This document shows, one piece after another, positions 23,064 to 34,194 of a stretch of 64,000 bases of DNA. Under the pieces are notes generated by a model that saw nothing but the letters and a program-made list of their open reading frames with translations, made no database searches and was not told where the DNA came from. Positions within the stretch are counted from its first letter, which is position 1; the number at the start of each line of letters is the position of its first letter. The stretch is from positions 2,542,001-2,606,000 of the forward strand of contig JAJUBI010000005.1 in NCBI GenBank assembly GCA_022419385.1. The letters run 5' to 3'. A program made the translations under genes and the position numbers. This DNA is from Paraconiothyrium sp. Pb-2020. Its lineage: Eukaryota > Ascomycota > Dothideomycetes > Pleosporales > Didymosphaeriaceae.

Positions 23064-23718
23064 ATGTCGTTCCGCCCGGGCTCCCGTATCTTCAACGCCT
23101 TCCGGCCCTTCTTCCGCCAGCAGAGGAACCAGTCGACCGCTGCGCCCGAGCAGTCCGGCTTCCAGAAACTATGGAACAGCCCGGTTGGTCCTAAGACGGT
23201 GCATTTTTGGTGCGTCATTTCTTTCTTCATGGCTATGCGACAGGAGCATTTCCAAAGCAATGCTCACGCGACCTATGAATCACCATCTCGTCCTTAACTC
23301 CGCGCCTCAATCACCAGATTTCTACACCAAACACAACGGAAAAGCAGGAAAAAGCAATGCTAATTTAATGAATTGCAGGGCCCCCATCATGAAATGGAGC
23401 ATCGTCATCGCCGGCGCGTCTGACCTCGCCCGCCCCGCCTCGCAGCTCTCCCTCAACACAAACGCCGCCCTCATGACCACAGGCCTGATCTGGACCCGCT
23501 GGTGTTTCGTCATCCGCCCTAAGAACATCTTCCTTGCCACTGTAAACTTCTTCCTGTTCCTCACCGGCGCCACCCAGACTACCAGGATATTGATGTGGCA
23601 GCGCAGCGTGAAGGACGCTGAGAGTCAGGCGCAAGCTGAGGGGAAGGAGCTCAAGGAGGAGTTGAAGGATGTCGCGGCCAAGGTTGAAGGCAAGGTTGAG
23701 AATGCTGCCAAGTCGTAG
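23064..23718 (+). CDS. mitochondrial pyruvate carrier subunit (MPC2/MPC3 type)
   Basis: Inner-membrane subunit that with MPC1 imports pyruvate into mitochondria. Two exons, 23064-23209 and 23379-23718, with a 169-nt intron that splits the Trp codon; 161 residues. The N-terminus (MSFRPGSRIFNAFRPFFRQQ) is basic and amphipathic. The family core follows: NSPVGPKTVHFWAPIMKWS, then GLIWTRWCFVIRPKNIFLATVNFFL, which aligns well with yeast Mpc3. Three short membrane segments are visible. The C-terminal 35 residues (VKDAESQAQAEGKELKEELK) form a charged helix not needed for the fold and common in filamentous fungi. An upstream in-frame codon at 23004 is a less likely start. Confidence 0.95.
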
Positions 23719-24199
23719 AGAGGTGGAAACTGAGGGTGTGGATGACTGGACACGGACGGATTCCTGGATCGAGCTCAAGGACAGAATCACTTTGCGAAGG
23801 GGGACAGTGGAAATAGTGTGAGTCGTACTTGGCTTCCTGGATCATATGAAGTGTACAATAAGCAGAGAGCGGAAATACTTTGTGATTATCAACGGTAACG
23901 CTCAGCGAGTCACTCTAGGCTTCACAATAACACAGTGCATTACCACAAAACTGCATCCGCAAATCTTACGACGACAAAAGATACAGTAGCCGAATTTCAC
24001 AGCCTGGAACTCACTATGGCAATCTTGTTGTACTAAACACGACCAATGCATCTAAAGGACTGTCTAATTCCAGGATCTTGGAAGTCACTCAGGCGTCTCT
24101 TCAGCTAACTTTCAATTCTTTTAAGACGGGCGGCGCGCTGGGTCCATGTCCATCCCATCCCAGAAACTGATGACTCGGACCACCGAACCCTAGACATTG
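23719..24199. other. intergenic between convergent genes
   Basis: 3' regions of the pyruvate carrier and the Cys-rich gene. Nothing further seen. Confidence 0.5.
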
Positions 24200-24799
24200 T
24201 TAGCTTCCCTCCAACATGTTCTCTTCGACTTCCAAGGATGATTTACACCACGGACACCAGCAGCTAAGACAGCACCGCCAATCGCACGCATCACAGAACC
24301 CATCCGGAGCAAAGCACCCCTCATCCTCGTAACACCCCTGGCACGTGGCCCAGTATTTGACGCTCGGTGCCCACCACTCCCACTTTTGCATACCAACGTA
24401 GCTCGGCGGCGGCGGCACGTACTTGCCCGCGACCGGCGTCTTGACAGGGAGGCTGTAATGCATTGGGAGTTCGCGTCCTGGCTCTCCATCCTGGGATGGG
24501 CGCCGGTTGTACGGATTTGGGCCTCGGTGGCGGTTGCGCATCTCCCCACCTGGTAGTAATCGCACCGAGGGGACCTTGCTTTTGGACATGCTGCTGATGT
24601 CGAAGGGCTTGCGGGTAGGACCACGGTCACAGGGTTGGCCCTGAACACCATTGACAGAACTGGTGTGTTCGACAGACACGCACGCAGGGTTGAAGGCTGA
24701 CTTGGGTTTGTCGCTGACTACGTAAGTCTCAGACGTGCTAGCCATGCCGGGCGCGCTGGCGGAGGAGGAGTTGCTGGCATTAGGATTAGGATTGGTCAT
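24200..24799 (-). CDS. unrecognised protein with C-terminal cysteine cluster
   Basis: A single exon from Met 24799 (MTNPNPNASNSSSASAP) encodes 199 residues. The first two thirds are disordered and Ser/Pro/Arg-rich (RHRGPNPYNRRPSQDGEPG). Then PVAGKYVPPPPSYVGMQKWE, and a compact region with ten Cys: CQGCYEDEGC, CDACDWRCCLSCWCPWC. The spacing suggests a metal-binding or disulphide-rich module, but it does not match a RING, PHD or PLAC8 pattern I can assign. There is no signal peptide at this start. A longer start at about 25021 stays open but gives a low-quality leader. Function unknown. Confidence 0.65.
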   Translation of the reverse strand: MTNPNPNASNSSSASAPGMASTSETYVVSDKPKSAFNPACVSVEHTSSVNGVQGQPCDRGPTRKPFDISSMSKSKVPSVRLLPGGEMRNRHRGPNPYNRRPSQDGEPGRELPMHYSLPVKTPVAGKYVPPPPSYVGMQKWEWWAPSVKYWATCQGCYEDEGCFAPDGFCDACDWRCCLSCWCPWCKSSLEVEENMLEGS

Positions 24800-26389
24800 C
24801 GCCAATCTCGCAGGGTGAAGAGCTAGCGATGGGACAGCAGCTGTTGTAACGATGGAAATTGAAGATGAAAGGCGAGCAACGGACGTCGGTGGAGCAGGAG
24901 AAGTTTGCAAGCGCTTTTGCCATTTGTCCTTTGAGCAGCTGCGGCAACGGTGAAGATATTGAGAGCACCTTCCCGCCGCCCCTTCCTTCCCAACTGGCCA
25001 TCGTTCCGACGGAAACCGCACGATTCCTCACCTAATAGTGAAGAAAAAGATCAAAGATCGCTCTCGAGCATCGTATAGAACCACGATAACGATTTTGGCG
25101 CCGAGAAATACCCAAGATGAATCCCCAAGTTTTCACTCTCTGGTCGCGGCACCGCAACGTTGAGGTACATATTCTCTATTGTAGTCCTCAAATCTCACAC
25201 TTTACGCCCCTATATCCACTCGTACGTTACGGGCAAGTCCAGAACCACCACCATGGATCCTTGCAGGTTGTTCTACATCGATGCACGCTTATCACTCTTG
25301 ACTTCGTGTCCGAGGGCTCGTGTTGGATGCATTGTGTTGGATGCATTTTGTTGGCATGCCGTGTGTCGGCATGTCGTGTATAGGTTAAAACATCAAGGTC
25401 TTGATGGGAAATGGCTTTGAGGCGGCACGATATTATAGTGGCATCGTTTGGTCGATGTTCCGCTCGTCTGTGATGTACAGACACACCCGGGGATTGGATG
25501 CCACCAGTCCTCAGGTTCGACGGGCAGTTCGGAGGTCGCGACGAAGTCCGGCAGTCGGGCGACAACCAGATCTTAGGGGCGCGATGACTTTAACGGAGAA
25601 GTCGTGAGACTGATGACATTCCCGGAAACACCTTAGACTTTTCTTCACAGCTCAACAATTCAGCCCATTGCAACTACTGCACGCACCCACGACGAGCGCC
25701 CACGTGCCCAACATGCAGCTCCCTACAAGATCCACCGCCCAAAGCCCATTGCAACTTGACCAGCAGCTCTTGTGGCCAACATCTTCGCTGTCTAAGAGAT
25801 CGTCGTTACTGCCGGCGGGTATGTATTGCATTCCTGGCATTGTGGATAGCTGAGTTGAGAATGTGAGCCCGTGTATCGTTGTGGGGATATCAACAGTGAG
25901 AGAGGCTAAATAATGTATGCAGAGCGTATGGTAGAAGAGAAGCAAATGTACACCTTTAAGCAGATGGCACCGCAACTATATATGTCTCCGAAGTCTATTC
26001 GCACGAACTCGGATCCTTCACACAAGCATGTCATTAGGGAGCAGACGGCGGCCGCGCCGCAGTTCAGCGCACTGTTGCACACACAAAATTCGAAGTTTAC
26101 TGGTTATGGCGCGGACATTTTCGAAGGAGTTTGAGGCTTAGCCACGATGATCACTACCGCGATCCGGCCTCACAGCCCTCACATGGCACGCCTAAGGAAC
26201 ACCCTTTACTTAGATAATTTGTCTATTGCTTGAATAATTGCATGCTGCGGGTATCTCGCGCGACAAAAAAATTGACTAGCAAAAACTACTTCTGGGTATA
26301 TGTGCGTGCGCCAAAAAGCATAATAACATCGCATCAGAGGGCGAAAGCAGGACGTTCTGGAGAGACGAATTCGTAGCAAAGATTGCTTA
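24800..26389. other. intergenic, no gene supported
   Basis: Promoter of the Cys-rich gene, then unassigned DNA. A 15-mer (TGTGTTGGATGCATT) occurs twice near 25320-25350. Frames up to about 107 codons exist but show no family features. Confidence 0.4.
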
Positions 26390-29300
26390 TCAGACGCGGA
26401 TGACAACGTTGATACCCATACCCTTTGCCTCGCGAATGCAGCACGCGAGACAAGTACGCCCGACTCGCCCAACGACCGCGTGGAAGCCTTTCTCTGCACA
26501 CCATGAACGGGTAAGCAATTCAAGGTCGTTCGAGGCCCGAGCGTCCAGGACGAGCACAATGTCCTCTTCGCCTGTGGGAACAACACCTTCCTTCTCTTCC
26601 CCGGATGAGTTTGGGCCCGATGGCGGCAGTGACGTGTGCACGTGCGGCGTAAAAGGCAAAGGAAAGTTCGCGTCAAGAACGTCCGTCGCCGGCACGATCC
26701 TATACTTGTGAGATGCGTGTAGCGGGTGCGCGTTCACTGGCTCTAACTTTTGCGACAATGTTGAATTTGGATCTTCGTCTGGTACGGCAAAATACATACG
26801 GGTTGGCGCGATGCTTGGCGAATCTGGCGGATGCGAGAGCAACGGCTCGAATCCATGCGAGTTGCGACGAATAAGTTGCGAGGATCTATTGCTGCCGGTC
26901 CGACTGCTGTGGATACTGCGTTTGGACGATGTCCGGGAGAGTGATGCGGTCTGAGAGCGCTTCAACATTCGAGGGACGCTAGGTGCTGGAGAAGCTGAGG
27001 GCGGGGTGCAGGGCCAGGAAGTGACGAAATGAACGTCGTGAACTAATGTCAAAGTATGCGTACTACGCGACAGTGAAGTGAATGTGACCGATGCCACATG
27101 GGATTCCGCCTCAGCGGTTAAGGTGGAAACAGCGTCGCTATCTCGCAACCCGGCGTTGACAGGGGCCAAATTCCACGATGAAAACTCGACAGCGGGGATA
27201 GGCGGGGTTGCGGCATCGCGAGGCATGGTTAGATCCTCTGCCTTGACTGCCGATTCGTCGAGATTGGGTATAACAGCGGATTGCAACATCACAAGATCCT
27301 CTTCGTGCGTGGTTCGAGATGATTCCTCGGGACGTAGCTGAGTGCCGTTAACGGCGTACCAGCCATCAGCAGAATCAACTGGCAGCTTGGAAAAACTGAT
27401 CCAGCCCATGCATTCGGCAGCGCCTTCCACACAGGCCATTACGCGAGCAACAATCGAAGTCTTACTCCACCATGTCCTTCCCGCATATACGAAGCCACCG
27501 TACAGGTTCGCGGAATCGCCCAGCGCGGCAATGGCTAGCTTGTCGTTTTCCAGCAGGGTGGACATGAGAAAATGCGAGATACCTTCTCCTGGCAAGATAA
27601 GCCCGGTCAGATAAGAACGGCTCAGCCAGCCTCCGACATTGATGGAGTGGTTTGGACTATCAGCTCGTGCAAGTAGTGTTGTTGAAAGTGGAATCTGGAG
27701 CGATCGGGAATCATTACGGTTGAGCGATGGTCTTTGTAGGTTACCGAAGTAGTTATCCAACAAAGTATTGGAGCGCGGTGTTGTCAGAGGTGTTCCATAA
27801 ACGCTGATAGATGCAGGAGTGCTCGGATCCAACACTCTCTCAGTAGACAACATTGCCTGATCGGACGTTGGAGCAACTTCTGAAGTAGTTATCTTCAGGG
27901 CCAACTCGGCTACTATCGAATCAATGCCAGGCCATTTTACTGTTTTTGCAAATTGTAGGAGTCCAGAAAGCTGTCGAGCTTGATGTTGTGGAAGCAGGAC
28001 TATGTCGGACCTGACTTCATCTTTTGGCGCAGTCGATCCGAGAAGCGAGAGCAATCCCTTGGGCTTTGGGTCCGGAGCAGAAGGACCTGCATTATATTCT
28101 TTGCAAACCAGAATGTTCTCTAGGAATCGTCGGGCCAAGACAAGATCCCAGTCGGTTTTGCGCGTCTTAAGTTTCACGAAGCCCTGGAAGTCCTGAGGAC
28201 TGACATGCAACTCGCGTTTGACGTCATCGATTTCCAGGCTTGATATGGCGTCCAGGCGAAGCAGCAGCTCGCAGGCTAAAGTGATCTGCAGAAGCAGGAT
28301 ATCTCGCTCTGTCCACAATGGTTGCGTGTCAGACTCGACCTCAGTTTCGGACTCGCTCCACAGGATCTGGCCAAGTCGTATCCGCCATTCGACCAGACTG
28401 AAGTCGAACCACACTCCTCTTAGGCGGAGGATCTTGAGCAGTGTGTCGATCTGAACCTTCATCCCAGTGGGATCATTTGCGGAGCTGTCATACCCCGGTG
28501 GTGTAAGAAACTTCCCGAACAGGTTCGCGTACAGATCCCCAGGAGCTTGGTTGTTGAGAATTGTCATTCGTTCGGGGCCGTCATGGAATGCCTCCATTAG
28601 ATCACCGAGCTCGACAAGACGGTCGTGTACCATGGCCATATCGACAGTCCTGATACCAAGCCTCTCCGGGTTTTGCTGCATCAGCTGCTTGTTCCTCATT
28701 CCCTCCAGATATACGTTGCTAGTCTGTGATTGATGGAGATCCGTGATAAGATGGTCGGACTGCGGCAGCTCGAGGAAGTGTGCGATTCCGATGGTTCCCT
28801 GCATACGATCAGCACGTGTATTCAGTGCGTTTATGCAAAGCTACTCACAGGCTCGATGCCTTGAGCACTCAGCATGCTTGGCACCTCCACTACGTCCACA
28901 TCATAGCCTTGGTGTGGTTTATCCTGGTCCACCGATTGCTGCGATGCAGGCAGATGTCTGTGAAGTGTCGCAGCAAAGAAGGCGGGCTCCGCGAGTAGCA
29001 CAGAATCCGACACATCCTTGATACGCAATTCAGCGTCCCATGGGTAAGATACCCTAGGAACAGCACGCTTGTCCGTTTTCTGGACGAAGAAGTTGGGTGC
29101 ACCCGAGAAAAGAGTGTGTATATGTTCCTTGCTGAGGTACTCTACGTTCGGTGGCTCTGCCTTTTCGATTTCTACCTTCTCGGTTTCTGCCGACTGCGTT
29201 GACTCTGGAGGAGGCGTGGGCAGCGGTGTCTCCTCCGCCTCAGCCTCAAAGCGTTGTACATCGATGGAGCTGCTCGACTTGGCGGGTCTCGTAGATTCGG

Positions 29301-29581
29301 CAATCTTGGAGTCTCGAGGCGGTCTCGTAGGGCCATCTTTCTTGACAGCGACAGGTATCTTTGAGACAAAGGGCGCCATTAGCTTTCGTGGTCATAGCGG
29401 GGTGATTGAGGGTAAGTGGTGGGCGTACAGATGCAGCAGCAGCCTCCTTGTCGCTGTCCTCTGATTTCTTCTGCTTCCTGGACCTGAAGAAATCAGCAAG
29501 CCTTTGTCGCTTGCCCTTCTTGTCGCCTTTTGCTATGTGGCCGTCGGCAGCTATGCTCTTCAAGCGTTTGCGCAGCGGCAT
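26390..29581 (-). CDS. large conserved-looking fungal protein, function unknown
   Basis: Three exons fit exactly: 29429-29581 (51 codons), 28849-29382 and 26390-28798, with introns of 46 and 50 nt; 1031 residues. The N-terminus is very basic (MPLRKRLKS, KKGKRQRLADFFRSRKQKK), compatible with nuclear or membrane-proximal location. A Pro/Ser/Glu linker follows. The folded part begins about residue 115 (VEYLSKEHIHTLFSG) and includes MAMVHDRLVELGDLMEAFHD, a helical stretch ERDILLLQITLACELLLRLD, and RTWWSKTSIVARVMACVEGA. After a Ser-rich segment (SRTSSKRSIHSSRTGSNRS) the end is a small alpha/beta domain (DIVLVLDARASNDLELLTRS, CIREAKGMGINVVIRV). I recall similar uncharacterised fungal proteins (possibly DUF8004 type) but cannot confirm this. 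The model is firm, the function is not known. Confidence 0.8.
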
Positions 29582-32270
29582 GTTGGGTTTGTTGGGACGT
29601 GTAAGGAGAAGGCGTGATGCATACTGGCAAGGGATATTTGTCGAAGTCAACAATACCAGGCAGCCTGTCTCATCAATGCTCCGGGCGATCGATCAAACAG
29701 GGCAGCCATCCTTGAGCCTGGAACACGCCCACGGCGGGCGGAGCTGTTCCCTGTCACGCATCCCGCCTATCGTGGCTCCACGCGCATGACGACCTATCGC
29801 TGGCCTCACATGCGCGTCCGCGACACGCGCCATTCCATAGCTGCAGCTTCCGCGCCCATTCACACCTCTTCAATCGTGTTCTGCCCTCTCCTCCTTCGAC
29901 AGGCACCTGTAGCCTTCGTTTCAAACGCGCAAAAGCGAACAAGCTGGCGAGGCGGCTGTTCGCCCTCGTAAACGAGATTAGACCATGGTCATGGAAGGCG
30001 GCAAGTTTCCAGAAGCCCCAGACGCCAAGCGCAATTTGCCGCCTCCCCACTGCGGGCCCTTAGTCATGCCGATCCGCCCCCACCTTTGTTACGCGACTGT
30101 TGGCCTGCAGTCCAACAACACCACCTTGCGTGCTCCTGTGTGGCCTGGGGCATCTCTTGATATTCTCGAGCACGAGGCAAGTGATATCACTGGCTGTGTA
30201 CTAGGCGGATGGTTAGATGTGAAAGGTCATCTGAAACCGGCAACTCTGTGGTGCTGAATCGGGACCGTGAACCTGGAGTCTGCTGTTGGATCATGGTAGC
30301 TGTTCATTGAGACAACACGCCTGGTTGACGCATCCAACGTCTTTCATACATGTTCAAGCGCCGCAGTGTCCTTGACGTTTCCAATTTGGATCCGGATCAC
30401 GTTTCGAGTCGCAACGCTCACGGTCGACCCTTGCATATGCTTGAGGCGGGTAACACAATGCAGGGCGAGACAGCTTCGTGGCAGCATGGCTGCTGCATGT
30501 TGTGGATGCTCAGAGCGTCACCTTGGAGAGGATTGGTCTTGCACATTCCGTGGAATCCATCGAAGCTAGCAAGCTGCAACGGATACGGGGATGAGAGAGA
30601 ACCTGTACAAGATAACTTACCACGCTTTCGTCAAAATGGTAGTCTGCACATGATTTGAGTGTGTTAACTCAAGGTTGGGTTTGGCGATTATGTCCGTATG
30701 ATGCTGATGCATCATCGTGGTAGCACGATAGGAAAGAGCGACCGAGTTGACAACTTGTGAACGCGATCTTCAGCGTTTGTCTTCCTGTACACCCCTCAAC
30801 CATCAAGAAGAACAACATTGCCGCAACAATGGATCTCCGAAGGGATGCTTTCCCGTTCTTGGACGAGGGAGGCCAGGAGTCAGGTAGGCACTGACCGAGC
30901 CGTGGAAGGCATTGGACAACAAGGTAGCGAACACCTCGACTCATCGATTTGCAAGCTCTCGGAACAATGTTAGATAGAGGCCGGACAATATGTGGGCGCT
31001 ACCGCCAACGACATCTAGAAAGCCCTGCTCAGCGCAGGGGACGAGTTTAGCAAGCGCACTCAGCCTGTTGTTGAGGATTGTAGACACTCACTCGGAGAGG
31101 GTGCCCAAGTTGTCAGAGATCATCTTTTTGGAGCTACCGCAGATGCATCATTAGTTGAATGGGCACTTCCACCCGCACAAATCAGAGACTGAGTTGAAGA
31201 CACCTCGAGCGAGTTAATAGCATCATACTCGGCACGCTAGCTGCCCCTCTACTTACTAATACCTTATCTGCCGTCTGGGAGCATGGAATTCACTGGGGGC
31301 GGTCTCACGCCCGTTTCGAATATAGAACCTAAGCTCACGTGGACAAGCTCCATGGATTGCAGCGAGCATAAGCAAAGTGGCCGCTCACACTGTGTTTGCT
31401 ACTGTGCTAGTACAGGTGCTAGAGGGTTTGATTTCGCAGTTGTTCAGTCGATTGTGGGAGGCATGGCTGCTGTTGCTGGTATTGCCGTTCCTGCAGCTAT
31501 GAGCATAACGGATGATGCAGGGAAGATGCAGAGAAAAGCATGCTGTAATCTAAAGGCGGAAACGCTCATGCCTGCAAACGCCAGTAGCAGCATCGGTAAA
31601 TATGTACACTCGCCCTAGCATTGGTCGACAACACATTGTACGCTATACGGATTTACGCGTAAACCGTATACCGTATTGCAAATACGAACACGAGACGATC
31701 CACAATTTGGACTTTCCTACCGGGAATTTTATATTAGCATCTGTACAATGCCAAATGATTGTATCCTCATTGGCTCGAGTATTATGCGGAGTTACTTGAT
31801 CGGCAAAGCCAAGAATATTTCCATGGAGGGGTCATGCGACTTTTACTTTAACGTACACCAAAAATTGCAAGGTTGCGAGAGCGGGACCGAGAGCGAGAAC
31901 GAGAGCGATGCTGATGTCGAATTAGAGCCCACCCATTGGACCGCAAGTCCTTGGTACCCATGATCGACGCGGAGAATTTCTTCGGCTGCGGGTCATGCCG
32001 CCCGCATCCTGGTGTACCTAAACCACAATATGTGCAGATAGGCCTGCACGGCGGACATGATGACTAGACCTTCTGAAGCTAGACTTGCGATCTGGTGTGG
32101 GCGTTTGAAACATGCGTCCTGCCAATTTGAGCTTGCAGTGTCTACAAACCAGAGGTGTACTTAAAGTACTGAGCGGCACCTTCTAGTAGGCCTCTACCAC
32201 ATGTCGAATTGATTCATCGGTCACATCTTTCAACTACTTTCCGGTGGCTTCCTACTCTTCTCACATCATC
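29582..32270. other. long gene-poor stretch with a possible decayed ORF
   Basis: 2.7 kb without a supported gene. Between about 30976 and 31190 one frame reads like protein (VGATANDI, then ALLSAGDEFSKRTQPVVED and VRDHLFGATADASL) but is cut by stops. Another frame nearby reads GTLAAPLLTNTLSAVWEHG. This may be a dead gene spread over frames; I cannot name a family. A short purine repeat lies near 31878-31910. Confidence 0.4.
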
Positions 32271-33199
32271 ATGAAGCTTACAACACTGTTCACGTCTCAG
32301 CTTGCGGCTCTCACTTCTGCTAGCCCTCACTTCGCGCGCCAGTACCAGACTGCCGACCCACACGACTGGATTCCCGCAGGTCCAAATGATTGTAATAATC
32401 TTCTTGGGTCCTACACTCTTGTCGTATACTGACTCATGTACAGTTAGGGGACCTTGTCCAATGATGAACACACTCTCGAACCACGGATTCCTACCACGAG
32501 ATGGAACTAATAGTAGGTGCCCACATTCTAGAATGGCGTAACATAATAGCAAATGATTATTTGGGCTAAAACAACGTCACAGTCACTAAAGCCAACGCCG
32601 TGAAAGCCCTCACCGAGGGCTTGAACTTCAATGCCTCCCTCGCAGAGCTTATGTGGGAAAATGCTATTATCGCAAATCCTGAGCCGAACGCAACATTCTT
32701 CACGCTTGACCAGCTCAACGTGCACAATGTCCTCGAACACGATGCATCGCTCTCACGTACAGACGCCGCCTTCGGTTCAAACCACATCTTCAACGAGACT
32801 ATCTTCAATACCTCGCGTGCATTCTGGACTGAAGATGTAGTCACAGCAAACATGCTCGCCAACTCGAAGCTCTACCGACAAATCGAGAGCAGGGCATTTA
32901 ACCCAGATTACAAATTCACGGCTACGACTGAGCAGTTCAGTCTAGGCGAGGTAGCAGCGCCTATCATTGTTTTCGGCGACATCGAGAAGTTCACCGTGCC
33001 GAAGAACTTGATCGAGTACTTTTTCCTGAATGAAAAGTTGCCGACAGAGCTTGGCTGGACGAGGAAGGAACATGTCATGAGCGTGGAGGATATCGGCAAA
33101 GTGTCACAAGCTATTGGTAGAGCGACGAGCTTGCTTACTGGCGGAAACGAGACATCTGCGAAGGTGAGACGCGGGGATTTCCATGCTGGAATATTCTAA
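32271..33199 (+). CDS. secreted heme-thiolate peroxidase/peroxygenase (chloroperoxidase family)
   Basis: Extracellular heme enzyme that uses H2O2 to oxidise or oxygenate aromatics, alkanes or halide. Exons 32271-32391, 32444-32512 and 32583-33199 give 268 residues, matching the short UPO/CPO class. The signal peptide is MKLTTLFTSQLAALTSASP. The heme-ligand motif PCP is at residues 44-46 (RGPCPMMNTLSNHGFLPRDG) with Cys45 as axial thiolate. The EHD motif is at 115-117 (NVLEHDASLSRTD), where Glu acts as acid-base and Asp/His as Mg2+ site. Several N-glycosylation sequons occur (NAT, NET, NTS). The C-terminal region (FGDIEKFTVPKNLIEYFFLNEKLP) is typical. Key residues are intact, so activity is expected; substrate unknown. 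Confidence 0.94.
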
Positions 33200-34194
33200 G
33201 TTGGTGGTAACACGGGTCATGCTCCGGACCCTATATAAACATCGTATACAACATTTGCTGTTGGTGCAAGCCGAATCCCACTATGTACGAATGTACATCA
33301 ATGAAAAGCCTTTGATGAGCAATCCTTTATATCTAGGAGGAAAAGCATCGCCCGTGCGGAGACGAATTGACGAAGCTAATTTGTAAACTGAAGGAGAGAG
33401 GGGTAGCTCTCTTCAAATCTACCTTATTGTACTGGTAAAGTGCTATACTACAGCGCCTCGGCTCCATAACAATGCTTAGATACCAGATCATAGTAAAAAT
33501 TCAAGCATGCATTGGGCGTCAGGGCAAGAAAGGAAAGAGTTATGTTCAGCGCTTGCTCGACGGGTCACTGTGGGCTTTCAACTTATCTCTACGACGTTCC
33601 CTTACAACAGACTCACAATTTGAATATATACAATATCTCACTTTGAAATGAAGTATAAGAGTGAGCGACTGTCTCAACGACTATCCGCTGGCATGCTCGC
33701 AACCCGAGTGAGCCTTTCCAAAGCCCAGCGCCACCTCGACGATACTTATTGTCCCCGCCCGGTATCACTTCTGAGGTTGGGACACAAGTATGTAGGTCGT
33801 TTTCTTGCCTTCTACACTTACTTGGCAGCAAGGCACAATCAAGTGATTCTCCGCTTGTCTCGACAAGCACCACTTTTTCTCTTTTGTCAGTACAATCCCC
33901 GACCCATCCGCTGGGTGTGTCCGCAAAACTAAGACTGTATGCCCCTTGTTGTTTCTCTTTGTCCTCTTTCTTTGCGGAATTTGCTGATAGACAATTGATA
34001 GAGACGAGGTTCGATCCTATCACCATTACCTTGAGCTCTCAATATAAACTGGCGCATTTGCTCCATAAAACCGGGTGTTATCAGCCCTCAAGTTTATCAA
34101 CGATCTATCTTATTCGCTGTCGCACGCTCGATATCGTCTTGTCGAAAGTTCCTACTGCACGAAACGTATCCTAGATACGCACTAACCTTTCGCC
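33200..34194. other. intergenic, no gene supported
   Basis: About 1 kb between the peroxidase and the nucleotidyltransferase-like gene. The last part is that gene's promoter. Open frames of up to about 140 codons on both strands have no family features. Confidence 0.4.

Noticed and set aside
23365..23790. 141-codon minus-strand frame
   Set aside because: Antisense of the pyruvate carrier exon.
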